NCBI RefSeq assembly: GCF_002259605.1
Contig: NZ_MWWR01000002.1
Location: 177,778 to 241,777 of the forward strand
Length of the DNA stretch: 64,000 nucleotides
Origin: Pseudoscardovia radai
GTDB lineage: Bacteria; Actinomycetota; Actinomycetes; Actinomycetales; Bifidobacteriaceae
Direction of reading: 5' to 3'
This document shows, piece after piece, positions 9,343-16,905 of this stretch (its first letter is position 1; the number at the start of each line of letters is the position of its first letter). A program made the translations under genes and the position numbers. The notes under the pieces are model-generated. The model did not search any database and was not told the DNA's origin. It was given only the letters and a program-made list of their open reading frames with translations.

Positions 9343-9819
9343 CTATAGCTCTTTCTTCATGTAAATCACATCAGCCATCGGATTGTGATAATACGGCTCG
9401 CATTCCTCGAATCCATTCTTTTTGTACAACCCGATCGCCGCTTTCAAAGGGACAATCGTGTCCAGAACCATTTCTTTATAACCAGCCCGCCTTGCATGAT
9501 CTATGATTTCTGCAACAAGCGACTCCCCCAAATGCATCCCGCGCGCCTCAGGCTTAACGTACAGTCTCTTCATTTCGCAGCGCTCAGAGTTATGCCTGTG
9601 GTATGCAACCATGCCAATAGCACGATCCGTCTCATCCACTGCAACAAGCAGTTCCCCTTGCGGGGCAGTGTACTTTTCGGCTGGGTTCTTCAACTCCTCT
9701 TCGATGTTTTGAAAGGCCAGATCCCGATTCAACCGCTTCGTGTATTCTACGATCAATTCCCTGACCTGGGGGATATAATCCTTGCCGTCTTTGATAGTCA
9801 CGTCACTCTTCACAACCAT
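9343..9819 (-). CDS. GNAT family N-acetyltransferase
   Basis: About 158 residues with the GNAT fold: AIGMVAYHRH on the central strand, then CEMKRLYVKPEARGMHLGES, the acetyl-CoA pyrophosphate-binding region (an R-G-x-x-L/I-G-type loop), and YKEMVLDTIVPLKAAIGLYK with GFEECEPY at the end. It transfers an acetyl group from acetyl-CoA to an unknown amine. The start is uncertain; codons at 9879, 9837 and 9819 are all in frame, and 9819 is preferred since the conserved fold begins soon after. It lies between the DUF4256 and YjbR-like genes in a co-directional run. Confidence 0.85.
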   Translation of the reverse strand: MVVKSDVTIKDGKDYIPQVRELIVEYTKRLNRDLAFQNIEEELKNPAEKYTAPQGELLVAVDETDRAIGMVAYHRHNSERCEMKRLYVKPEARGMHLGESLVAEIIDHARRAGYKEMVLDTIVPLKAAIGLYKKNGFEECEPYYHNPMADVIYMKKEL

Positions 9820-9908
9820 ATTCTTACCATCCTTCATTCTTGCCATCCTTCGTCGATAATCGCCCAGCGCTGAACGCAACCAAATCTCGCTGTCTACGCC
9901 ATCGCCCG

Positions 9909-10649
9909 CTATTTTCTCAACGCCTCGCTCAGGGAGCTCGGAACGCTCCGCGGCCCCCGAACCGCAGCAATGCCATACTCGCCCTTGAGCCTATCGAACG
10001 TGAAGGCACCCGGCTTATACCGTTTCTGCAGCCGTATCCTCATCACAGACGTTATGGTCAGGTTGCCATCGCGATAGTCATAGGGAATGTCCGTTTTCAC
10101 AACCTTGCATCTGTAGAGAATGGCCGAGATGGGCGACGCCACATACATGTATACGGTGTCGCCCGCCTTGATGCCTTTGCCCTGCTTCCAGTCGATCTCC
10201 TTTGCATGGTCAAAGGCGTGCTCAATATCGTAATAGCGAGGGTTTGCCGGGACGATCCATTCCTTGGGCGGCCGCAACCGTTGCTGTTCCTGCTTTAACG
10301 CCGTCACGAAATAGCTTTCGTCAATCCACATGCATATGTCCTCCAACGGCACCGTGCCGTCCAGGAGGATGGATATCCAGTTGCCCCGGTTTAGGTGATA
10401 GCCGCGAAAATACCCCGTCTGCTGCGACAGCATATCGACAAGCATCGGATCGCCCATCTTCACGTTGATGATGTCGACTCGATCCGTCCCGTCCAGCCCC
10501 AGCCTGTCTTTCGGAACATCCATGATGATGGCGAACCACTTGTGGTTGTCCCCATGGCGAAGAACCGGGAAATCCGGTGCGGTCGGCAGCGGATAATCCG
10601 GGACAACGCCGTATTTCTTCTTCGCGTATTCGAAAATTTCCTCACGCAT
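9909..10649 (-). CDS. MmcQ/YjbR-like protein fused to a PUA/EVE-like domain
   Basis: A 246-residue two-domain protein. Residues 1-115 match the MmcQ/YjbR (CyaY-like) fold: FPVLRHGDNHKWFAIIMDVP, a VDIINVKMGDP strand, FRGYHLNRGNWISILLDGTV and the WIDESYFVTA end motif. Residues from about 130 read IVPANPRYYDIEHAF and KQGKGIKAGDTVYMYVASPI, as in EVE/PUA-like domains, which often bind modified bases or RNA. It follows the sirtuin gene by 43 bases on the same strand. Function is unknown; DNA or RNA binding is only an inference from the fold. Confidence 0.75.
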   Translation of the reverse strand: MREEIFEYAKKKYGVVPDYPLPTAPDFPVLRHGDNHKWFAIIMDVPKDRLGLDGTDRVDIINVKMGDPMLVDMLSQQTGYFRGYHLNRGNWISILLDGTVPLEDICMWIDESYFVTALKQEQQRLRPPKEWIVPANPRYYDIEHAFDHAKEIDWKQGKGIKAGDTVYMYVASPISAILYRCKVVKTDIPYDYRDGNLTITSVMRIRLQKRYKPGAFTFDRLKGEYGIAAVRGPRSVPSSLSEALRK

Positions 10650-10692
10650 GGTCCATCATCCTCATGATCCACCATCCTTTCGAAACCCGGCG

Positions 10693-11682
10693 CTATTTCA
10701 GCTTCGCAAACACATCGCCGATGTCCCCGTTAATGCAGATGCTCCTGCCTGCAATCTCGCCTGGGCAGAACGCCTCGCCGTAATTGACGCAGGCGTACAC
10801 CGCGTTTTCATTCGCCAGGGTCATCTGCCAAAACGGATACTTCACGATGACCGGAGTGTTCGCCCCCACGCCCAGCTCCAGATACAGCACATGGCGGCCC
10901 TCGCAGCGGTGCAGAAAGCCAGCATATGCCGCCGACGCCCTGTGCCAGCCCACATCCTCGACGAAGGAACCATCCACACGAAGATTCATGGTCACATCGG
11001 ACCCATCAACGGGGCATTTCGGAATGAGAGCCGCAGGAATCCTCATTTTCAGTTCGCCGCTTTCGGTAACCTCAAACGCTCCATTCCCATCCCGAACGAA
11101 CCCCTGCGCCTCCATCGCCTTCATCACCCATTCTTCGTTATCGTAGGTCTTCTGCGTGGATGGACTGACGCTCTGGAAAAGCCCGAAGTCCCCTTGGGTG
11201 TAGAACAGGCGATCTTTATCAAAGCCTGCCCTTTGGAACTGGTGATCCACGTTCGTGGTGATGACAAAATAATCCTTGTCTTGCACAAGCGAGAGCAGCT
11301 GCTGATAGACAGGCCTCGGCGCATCCATGTATCTGTTGAAATAGATGTTCCTGGCCCACCACGCCCAGCTGGTCTCCGCATCGGGGAAGGGATAGAAACC
11401 GCCGGAATACATATCCTGAATGCCGTACTTGCGTGCGAAGTCAAAGAAATATCGGTCGAACCGCTCCCCGCTATAGGTCATCCCGGCGGAGGTGGAAAGT
11501 CCGGCACCCGCTCCGACCACGATGGCATCCGCCGTTTCGATCTCTTTCTTTAGCCGAGAGATTCGCTCCTCTTTCGATCCTGTTCCGAACGACGTATTCC
11601 CACTGAAATACTGCACCGCGACACGTCCCTTCTGAATGCTCTCCTGATAGCCGTTCGGCATTTCGTCATACAAGTTCTTCAT
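10693..11682 (-). CDS. Class M sirtuin (SirTM-type) protein ADP-ribosyltransferase
   Basis: A Sir2-fold enzyme of about 329-335 residues. Numbering from the ATG at 11700: NAD-binding GAGAGLSTSAG at 63-73, TTNVD at 148-152, and YTQGDFGLFQ with Gln169 where deacetylase sirtuins have the catalytic His. That His-to-Gln change marks class M sirtuins, known to ADP-ribosylate a lipoylated GcvH-like protein rather than deacetylate. Of the usual CPxCG zinc knuckle only the first Cys is kept (KCPVDG). The start is ambiguous (11700 or 11682); either overlaps the macrodomain gene, so the two are translationally linked. The lipoylated partner GcvH-L and the ligase LplA2 usual for this operon are not in the window. 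Confidence 0.88.
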   Translation of the reverse strand: MKNLYDEMPNGYQESIQKGRVAVQYFSGNTSFGTGSKEERISRLKKEIETADAIVVGAGAGLSTSAGMTYSGERFDRYFFDFARKYGIQDMYSGGFYPFPDAETSWAWWARNIYFNRYMDAPRPVYQQLLSLVQDKDYFVITTNVDHQFQRAGFDKDRLFYTQGDFGLFQSVSPSTQKTYDNEEWVMKAMEAQGFVRDGNGAFEVTESGELKMRIPAALIPKCPVDGSDVTMNLRVDGSFVEDVGWHRASAAYAGFLHRCEGRHVLYLELGVGANTPVIVKYPFWQMTLANENAVYACVNYGEAFCPGEIAGRSICINGDIGDVFAKLK

Positions 11683-12469
11683 AGTATTTTCTGTCCTCAT
11701 CCTTAAACACGTCGATAATCACCCTGTCCATGACTCCCGGATGCTGCGACAGCCAACCGTTCACGGCGTTGACGGCGATGTAAACCGCCCGCTTGTTGGG
11801 AAAACGGAATACTCCAGTGGAGATGCAGCAGAACGCCACGCTTTTCAGATTGTTTTCCACGCACATGTCCAAGGTGCGCAGGTAGCAGTTCGCCAGATCC
11901 TTCTCAAGTTCCGGCGTCAGCCCGTATTGCACAATCGGGCCGACGACATGGATGACCTTTTTCGCTGGAAGATTGTAGGCATCCGTCAGCATGGGGACAG
12001 CCGTCGGCTGCTCATAATCCTGGCCGTATCTGCTGCGCAGCTGATTCATCTGCCGGTTGCACTCCGCCCGAAGCTGAATGCCGGCAAAAGTATGGATGGA
12101 GTTGTCAATGCAGATATGCATGGGCACAAAGCAGCCCAGCATCTGAGAATTGGCGGCATTGACGATTGCATCCACGGCAAGCCTTGTGATATCACCCTGC
12201 CAGATGGACACTGCGCCTCGGGTCACCGGGATGTCGGAAAGACGCACGATGCCTTTTTCTTCAGCCCTGCCTGCCAGATAGTCATCCTGCACGGCGAGCG
12301 CCTCTTCGGGGAATGGCTTTGGCATGCGAATGTTCATCAGCGACCGAAGGACATACCGCTTCCCTTCTGTGTCTCTCGGCGTTTCCAAATCCTTGTATTG
12401 AACGGAGTCTTTCTTGAATTCCTCCACGAGATAATCCAGCCGCTGATCCTGCGTCATTTTCTCTGTCAT
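11666..12469 (-). CDS. Zinc-containing macrodomain ADP-ribosylhydrolase
   Basis: A 267-residue macrodomain protein expected to remove the ADP-ribose placed by the adjoining sirtuin. Key motifs: GDIT at 92-95, IVNAANSQMLGC at 102-113, and the Cys113-x4-His118-x-Cys120 zinc set that defines the sirtuin-linked zinc macrodomains; VIHVVGPIVQ and CCISTGVFRFP follow, forming the phosphate loops. The helical N-terminal 80 residues are also typical. The start at 12469 has AAGGAA seven bases upstream. It overlaps the sirtuin gene by 17-35 bases, the conserved order for this pair. Confidence 0.92.
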   Translation of the reverse strand: MTEKMTQDQRLDYLVEEFKKDSVQYKDLETPRDTEGKRYVLRSLMNIRMPKPFPEEALAVQDDYLAGRAEEKGIVRLSDIPVTRGAVSIWQGDITRLAVDAIVNAANSQMLGCFVPMHICIDNSIHTFAGIQLRAECNRQMNQLRSRYGQDYEQPTAVPMLTDAYNLPAKKVIHVVGPIVQYGLTPELEKDLANCYLRTLDMCVENNLKSVAFCCISTGVFRFPNKRAVYIAVNAVNGWLSQHPGVMDRVIIDVFKDEDRKYYEELV

Positions 12470-12708
12470 GCCGTTTCCTTCTTTTTTCTTCCCAGCGCAT
12501 CGACCGGACGAAACCGGACGAATCGTGGTCACGATACCTTACATCCAGCGCACCGCCGTTAGATAGCCCTGGTCATGTTCAGCCCTCGGCGAAGCAGAAT
12601 CCCACATCAGCAACCCAGCCCTCACTCTTATTGGCCGGATGCCTTTGATTATTCTTAATTCGCTGCACCCTTCGATTTCTTGGGTATATTCCTATATTTC
12701 GAAAACGT

Positions 12709-13542
12709 TTATGCCAAAAATTGTTGTACCGCCTGAGAGAAGGCACCCGCATATTGGAACAGCGATCCGTGGCCTGCATGCGGGTAGATGATCAGCTGGC
12801 TGCCTTTGATTTTCTCATGCATCTGATAGGAATTCTCTGTCGGCACCATATCATCGTGGTCTCCGTTGACGATCAAGGTCGGCTGCTTGATGAATGTGAG
12901 GTCATCCGTTTGTGCAGTGCCCCATTTTTTGATCGCTTTCAGCTGCCTCAAAAAGGAAGATACCTTCATCGGCTGATCGGCCCACTCACTTGTTCTGCTA
13001 TTCAGACGGTTGAACACCTTGGTGGCCTCTTGCTCACCGCGTGCATCATTCGTGTAGAAGATATAGCGCTTCATGTCTTTGCGCTGCAACAAAGCATGGA
13101 ACATATGCGCAAATGTTACCGGTGTGATTCTGTCAATGCCTTTTCCGCCCCTCGGACCGGTGCCGACCAGAATCAGTTTGTGCACCAGCTCAGGATCCGC
13201 CCGCACAACCTCCTGTGCGATCATTCCGCCCATGGACAGACCAAGGAGGTTGATTTTCTCATAGCCGAGCGCATGAACGATGGCGACTACGGATTCCGCG
13301 GTCTCTTCCAGTGTGGGTTCGATTTTCCCTTCACTGGCACCGACACCCGGAAGATCGAGAAGAATCAGATGCTGATGTTCCGCCAGGAGATCGATCAATT
13401 GAGGATCCCAGTTATCCATGTTGGCAGCAAGATGCACCAACATGACAAGAGGAAACTCGGATTTCCCTTTGGACAGCTCGCGGTAAGCGATCTTTTCACC
13501 ACGCACTGCGATCACTTCGTTTTTGGTTGTAAGATATGTCAT
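12709..13542 (-). CDS. Alpha/beta hydrolase
   Basis: A complete 277-residue cytoplasmic hydrolase. The nucleophile elbow GLSMGG carries Ser (about residue 103), the acid lies in VNGDHDDMVP and the His in YPHAGHGS near the C-terminus; LVHLAANMDNWDPQ supplies the oxyanion region. No signal peptide. The family includes esterases, dienelactone hydrolase-like and haloperoxidase-like proteins, and the substrate cannot be told. It starts two bases after the stop of a broken oxidoreductase fragment on the same strand, suggesting it was once the second gene of an oxidoreductase/hydrolase operon governed by the Rrf2 regulator upstream. Confidence 0.88.
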   Translation of the reverse strand: MTYLTTKNEVIAVRGEKIAYRELSKGKSEFPLVMLVHLAANMDNWDPQLIDLLAEHQHLILLDLPGVGASEGKIEPTLEETAESVVAIVHALGYEKINLLGLSMGGMIAQEVVRADPELVHKLILVGTGPRGGKGIDRITPVTFAHMFHALLQRKDMKRYIFYTNDARGEQEATKVFNRLNSRTSEWADQPMKVSSFLRQLKAIKKWGTAQTDDLTFIKQPTLIVNGDHDDMVPTENSYQMHEKIKGSQLIIYPHAGHGSLFQYAGAFSQAVQQFLA

Positions 13543-13546
13543 CTCA

Positions 13547-13738
13547 TTACTCTCTCACTGCGATAATTGTCTTGCCTTCGCTCACCCGATGATGCCGTTG
13601 GGTCGGCGCGTGGAACAGCTTTACGGATAATCGATAGTTCTTGCGAAACGTCGGCCGATGAGAAGGGTCAAGCCTCTCCATGATTTGAGCAGTGGACGAT
13701 TCCTCGCATAATCCCGCATACGCAAAAACGTCCCTCAA
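13547..13738 (-). pseudogene. Fused gene scraps: winged-helix tail plus MDR oxidoreductase C-terminus
   Basis: A 63-codon stretch that looks like two joined remnants. The first part, IMERLDPSHRPTFRKNY, resembles the C-terminal winged helix of Fic/RecG-like ATP-binding proteins. The last part, VSEGKTIIAVRE, matches the extreme C-terminus of medium-chain quinone oxidoreductases; the intact enzyme at 6401-7417 ends GKTIIAIGEQ. The junction between the parts and the loss of everything before them point to deletion. Both family calls are by eye. Confidence 0.45.
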
Positions 13739-13763
13739 CCATGATGGCTTGAAGACTTTTTTA

Positions 13764-14201
13764 CTACTCGTTCTTTAGTTCATTGTGAATATCCGTCATC
13801 ACATCGGCAAGGGTAATCTTTCTCATTTCATCCTCCATGCGCCGCTGGACTCTTTCCAATTTTGAATCCATCGCCTTATGAATGTTCCTGCCTATCGGAC
13901 ATTCCGGATTCGGATTCTCATGAAAGTGAAACAGCCCCTCATCTTTTACGCTTTCTACAGCCTTGTAAACATCATAGAAAGTGATCTGATCAGGAGTTTT
14001 TGTTAAAGATATCCCGCTTTTGCCCTGGCTGACGCTTATAAGCCCCGCCTCTTTGAGGTTTCTCATGACGTTTCTGACGATGACGGGATTTACACCTATG
14101 CTGCTCGCCAGAACGGTGCTGGTCGCCTTTTCGTCTTCGCCCAGATAATCCACAAGCGCAAGGAGATGGACTCCTATTGTGAACTTACTTGAGATCTGCA
14201 T
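13764..14201 (-). CDS. Rrf2 family transcriptional regulator
   Basis: A 145-residue winged-helix repressor. The helix-turn-helix spans about 27-47 (ATSTVLASSIGVNPVIVRNV) with wing SQGKSGISL, and a lone Cys101 lies in NPNPECPIGRNI, the same place as Cys98 of the other Rrf2 protein here. A thiol switch of the YwnA/HypR type is plausible; an Fe-S cluster is not. It starts 11 bases after a perfect 12-bp-arm palindrome and follows an NAD(P)-binding protein gene that has a related palindrome upstream, so it probably represses itself and that gene. Confidence 0.9.
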   Translation of the reverse strand: MQISSKFTIGVHLLALVDYLGEDEKATSTVLASSIGVNPVIVRNVMRNLKEAGLISVSQGKSGISLTKTPDQITFYDVYKAVESVKDEGLFHFHENPNPECPIGRNIHKAMDSKLERVQRRMEDEMRKITLADVMTDIHNELKNE

Positions 14202-14211
14202 GGCATCTCCT

Positions 14212-14242
14212 CCTGCCTGTAATATATAGAATTACAGGCAGG
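14212..14242. promoter_or_regulatory. Rrf2 operator 1: perfect 12-bp inverted repeat, 7-base spacer
   Basis: The left arm is CCTGCCTGTAAT and the right arm ATTACAGGCAGG around ATATAGA. It lies directly upstream of the rrf2 ribosome-binding site. The core TGTAAT-N7-ATTACA is shared with the palindrome at 14930-14954. Confidence 0.75.
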
Positions 14243-14267
14243 AAGTCAATGCAGGGGCCAAGAATCG

Positions 14268-14897
14268 TCATTCGCCCACAACGCTGATTCTTTCTTTTAT
14301 GTGCTTGCCGGATTCGATCTCATCGACCATGGCAATCGCATAATCGGCATAGGAGATCACGCTTTCGCCCTTGCTGTTGAGAACCAGTTCCTCGCCGCCC
14401 AGAATGTACTTTCCGGTTCTTTCGCCATCAGCCTGAAAATCTCCGGCAGGGCTGACATAGGTCCAGTTCACATCGTCGAACTTACGAAGCTCCTCGAGCG
14501 CCTTTCCATGACCATTTACAACGGGCATAGCCGCTTCGGGGAATGGCGTCACATCAACAACCGTCTTGGTATGCTCAGGATCAACGTAAAGGCTTCCCGC
14601 TCCACCTACGACCAGCAGGCGTGCATCGCTGCCGGAAAGCACTTTAGCCATATGAACGGTAGCCTCCGGGATGAGGTGAATGGCGTCGGGCGTCCAGTTG
14701 CCGAAGGCATCCACAACGGCTTCAAACCCTTTCAGATCTTCGCTGGTGAGATCGAAGAGATCCTTTGTGATGGTCTTGGGCGCTACAGTCTTATTCTCTC
14801 CCCTGACGATAGCCGTAACATCCATACCACGATTTACAGCTTCTTCGACAATCAGCCTACCGGCTTTTCCGTTTGCTGCTACAACCGCAATCTTCAT
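14268..14897 (-). CDS. NAD(P)-dependent oxidoreductase, NmrA/YwnB-like atypical SDR
   Basis: A 209-residue Rossmann protein beginning MKIAVVAANGKAGRLIVEEA, the glycine-rich NAD(P) loop of atypical short-chain dehydrogenases. FEAVVDAFGNW, RLLVVGGAGSLYVDP and NWTYVSPAGDF follow as in the NAD(P)H-binding (NmrA-like) group. Such proteins act as NAD(P)H sensors or flavin/quinone reductases. The start at 14897 has GGAGG eight bases upstream; an in-frame codon at 14933 falls inside the operator and is rejected. It is the first gene of a run with the Rrf2 regulator. Confidence 0.88.
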   Translation of the reverse strand: MKIAVVAANGKAGRLIVEEAVNRGMDVTAIVRGENKTVAPKTITKDLFDLTSEDLKGFEAVVDAFGNWTPDAIHLIPEATVHMAKVLSGSDARLLVVGGAGSLYVDPEHTKTVVDVTPFPEAAMPVVNGHGKALEELRKFDDVNWTYVSPAGDFQADGERTGKYILGGEELVLNSKGESVISYADYAIAMVDEIESGKHIKERISVVGE

Positions 14898-14929
14898 AAT
14901 AGAATCCTCCGTGAATTTGATTCGCTCTG

Positions 14930-14954
14930 ACATGTAATATCATCAATTACATGT
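14930..14954. promoter_or_regulatory. Rrf2 operator 2: perfect 9-bp inverted repeat, 7-base spacer
   Basis: The left arm is ACATGTAAT and the right arm ATTACATGT around ATCATCA. It lies 33-57 bases before the oxidoreductase start and shares the TGTAAT-N7-ATTACA core with operator 1. Confidence 0.75.
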
Positions 14955-15043
14955 TTAGCATAACAGCACCGGTCCAACCTGTCAATAGTTGTGTTACATG
15001 TTTTTGCAGTTTTTCGCTGCATGGGAGACTCCGATTAATAGAA

Positions 15044-15085
15044 GGAGGACGGTACAGCATAACGTCTGTACCGTCCTCTGTTTTG
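15044..15085 (+). terminator. Rho-independent terminator-like hairpin
   Basis: A perfect 12-bp stem (15046-15057 with 15066-15077, loop of eight) is followed on the + strand by CTGTTTTGT. No intact + strand gene lies upstream, so it may be left over from a deleted gene. The rest of 14955-15346 holds no gene that I can support. Confidence 0.6.
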
Positions 15086-15216
15086 TATACCCCAGCGGTT
15101 ATAGCCTTTCCACAGCCACAAACCCCGAAAATAGCAAAGCCACAGTCTCGCCTGACAAAAATCCATCCAAATAGTCCTCCCACAGTCACGCCAGAGCAAC
15201 TTTCACGTTTTTCTAT

Positions 15217-15262
15217 AAGAAAACGCGGCACCCGCCTCTCTTTTCAGAAAGACGGATGCCGC
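15217..15262 (-). terminator. Terminator of the TetR gene
   Basis: On the minus strand GCGGCA...TGCCGC forms an imperfect stem (15225-15262) followed by GTTTTCTTAT, 85 bases past the TetR stop codon. Confidence 0.6.
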
Positions 15263-15346
15263 AGAAATGGCTTGAACACTGGCTTTTCGGCCCTCTTTCA
15301 GTTTGTTCTTTGTATTTTCTATACTATATTCATAAAACTCCTCATA

Positions 15347-15904
15347 TTATGCCTTATTCGCATATCCCAACCCATTCCTCACGAACTTCTTGATAAATGC
15401 CAAATCCGCCTCCTCTGTGGGCGATGGATTCTGCAGCAGACCCAGAAGTCCGCTGACGATGAAGGGAATCAGAATTCGCATCTGCTGATGCTTCCGAACA
15501 TCTACTTCTTTTTCTTCCAATGCCTGATGGATGCTTTGATTCAGCCGCTTGGCAAAATCGGTGTGGTTGGGATTGATGTGTGAAATGGAGTTAATGCGGC
15601 AATCAGCCAGAGCATGATACAGGTCGTCAATGAATCGTTCCGGTTCCTCTAAAAGCCGTGTCGCGCTGCCCATGTTATCCACAATGTAGACGATAGTCTC
15701 CCGCTCCAAGGTGTCGATTAGGTCTTGGATGGTGTCATAGTGGGCGTAAAAAGTGGTTTTGTTGATCTCCGCCCGCTTCACCAATTCCTTCACGGTGATT
15801 TTTGAGATGGGCTTTTCCTGTGCCAACTCATGAAATGCACCGCGAATCAGCTTTTCCGTCTTTAACACCCGCAGGTCGTTATAATTCATCCGTTGTTTTT
15901 CCAC
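15347..15904 (-). CDS. TetR family regulator with TetR_C-like domain
   Basis: A 185-residue repressor: helix-turn-helix ITVKELVKRAEINKTTFYAH (about 37-56), then the YDTIQDLIDTLE linker and an all-helical domain ending FIVSGLLGLLQNPS and FIKKFVRNGLGY. It starts with GTG at 15904, seven bases after GGAGGG. It faces a TMEM175-type channel gene across 157 bases that carry a GTTGG-TTAT-CCAAC palindrome, so it likely represses that divergent unit. AT-rich codon use suggests a Firmicutes origin. Confidence 0.88.
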   Translation of the reverse strand: MEKQRMNYNDLRVLKTEKLIRGAFHELAQEKPISKITVKELVKRAEINKTTFYAHYDTIQDLIDTLERETIVYIVDNMGSATRLLEEPERFIDDLYHALADCRINSISHINPNHTDFAKRLNQSIHQALEEKEVDVRKHQQMRILIPFIVSGLLGLLQNPSPTEEADLAFIKKFVRNGLGYANKA

Positions 15905-15941
15905 GCTAAGTCCCTCCTATCCTACTTATTCGACCAAAAGA

Positions 15942-15955
15942 GTTGGTTATCCAAC
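15942..15955. promoter_or_regulatory. Candidate TetR operator GTTGG-TTAT-CCAAC
   Basis: A palindrome in the divergent tetR/TMEM175 intergenic region. A half site GTTGGATAA recurs near 16039, just before the ribosome-binding site of the + strand gene. A possible + strand promoter, TTGTAG then TATGTT with 17 bases between, lies in the same gap. Confidence 0.55.
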
Positions 15956-16061
15956 CATTTTCCCGAAAACTGCCGATTGTAGTCCTTCATGATGTTACGT
16001 ATGTTTATATCGTACACAGGTAGGAAAAACAACCCTCAGTTGGATAAAGGAGGTGCATATT

Positions 16062-16903
16062 TTGAATGCGTGGAAACAACGGCAGCTCAAGAACTTGACC
16101 GAGCGTGCTCACCCACGGCTTGATGCCCTGTTTGATGGCGTGGTCGCCATCGCCATGACCATGATGGCATTGGAGATTTCCGTTCCCGATGCCTCTGTAT
16201 TTGACTGGGCAACGTTCATTTTCTGCTGAAAGAGATTACGGTGTATCTCATCAGTTTTTTGGCTCTGGCAAGTGTTTGGAGCATCCATACCACTCTGTCG
16301 ATCAACACCGCGTCGGCAAGCATTCCCACCTATATCCTGAACGTGGCATTGATGTTCGTCATTACCGTGTTCCCTGTACTGACAAAGCTCATGGATTCTG
16401 CCGGCGGGAGCAAACTGCTGTATGGGGTCTATCTGGGCGGGTACGCACTGATGGAGTGTCTGATTCTGATGGAATTCCTTTTCTCCTATCGAGAGAACCA
16501 TCTGGATACGGCCGCGCAAATGCGGAAAATCCGGAATATCTTGGAAATTTGGCAGGACGCCAATCCTGACAAAAGCTCAGAGCGGATTGAGTTGGAGAAA
16601 AGACTGGAACTTGCCCAGCAGTATTTGTCCGAAAGATCGGTTTCAGAGCAGTTATTTCAGGAATTGCTGTTGAAACTGCCGGAGCCATTCCAGGAACGGT
16701 ACAGGCGCCATCGCATGGAACAACGAATGCAGGTCTGCAAGACGGTTGCTTTCAGTATTGTGGTCTTCTTGGCCATTGTCGCCTCCGTAACGGTACTCGG
16801 CTTAAACCCGTTTTTGTGCTATGCCATTCTTCTGGCAGGCGGCATCTGCTATGCGATCATTAACGTTTTTATTACTTCTTATTTTCGCAGAAAGGATGAA
16901 TAA
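16062..16903 (+). pseudogene. TMEM175/DUF1211-type channel gene with a -1 frameshift
   Basis: It begins at TTG 16062 with AAAGGAGG eight bases upstream. The first frame encodes LDALFDGVVAIAMTMMALEI, the signature helix of the TMEM175 (DUF1211) potassium-channel family, and stops at 16227-16229. One base short, the next frame continues exactly where the family would: from about 16223 KEITVYLISFLALASVW, more membrane helices, a cytoplasmic helical part and a last hairpin of two helices to 16903. The break falls in a run of four T (16219-16222), so loss of one T is the simplest cause; it could be real, a sequencing error or slippage. The 3' end abuts the next gene by two bases. Confidence 0.75.
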
Positions 16904-16905
16904 TT

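Noticed and set aside
10693..11682. A Sir2-domain antiphage defence gene (Thoeris, DSR or similar)
   Set aside because: The protein is the full class M sirtuin with its macrodomain partner, and no TIR, Argonaute or defence effector lies beside it.
7465..14201. IscR/NsrR-type Fe-S cluster in the two Rrf2 proteins
   Set aside because: Each has a single conserved Cys, not the three-Cys set needed for a cluster.
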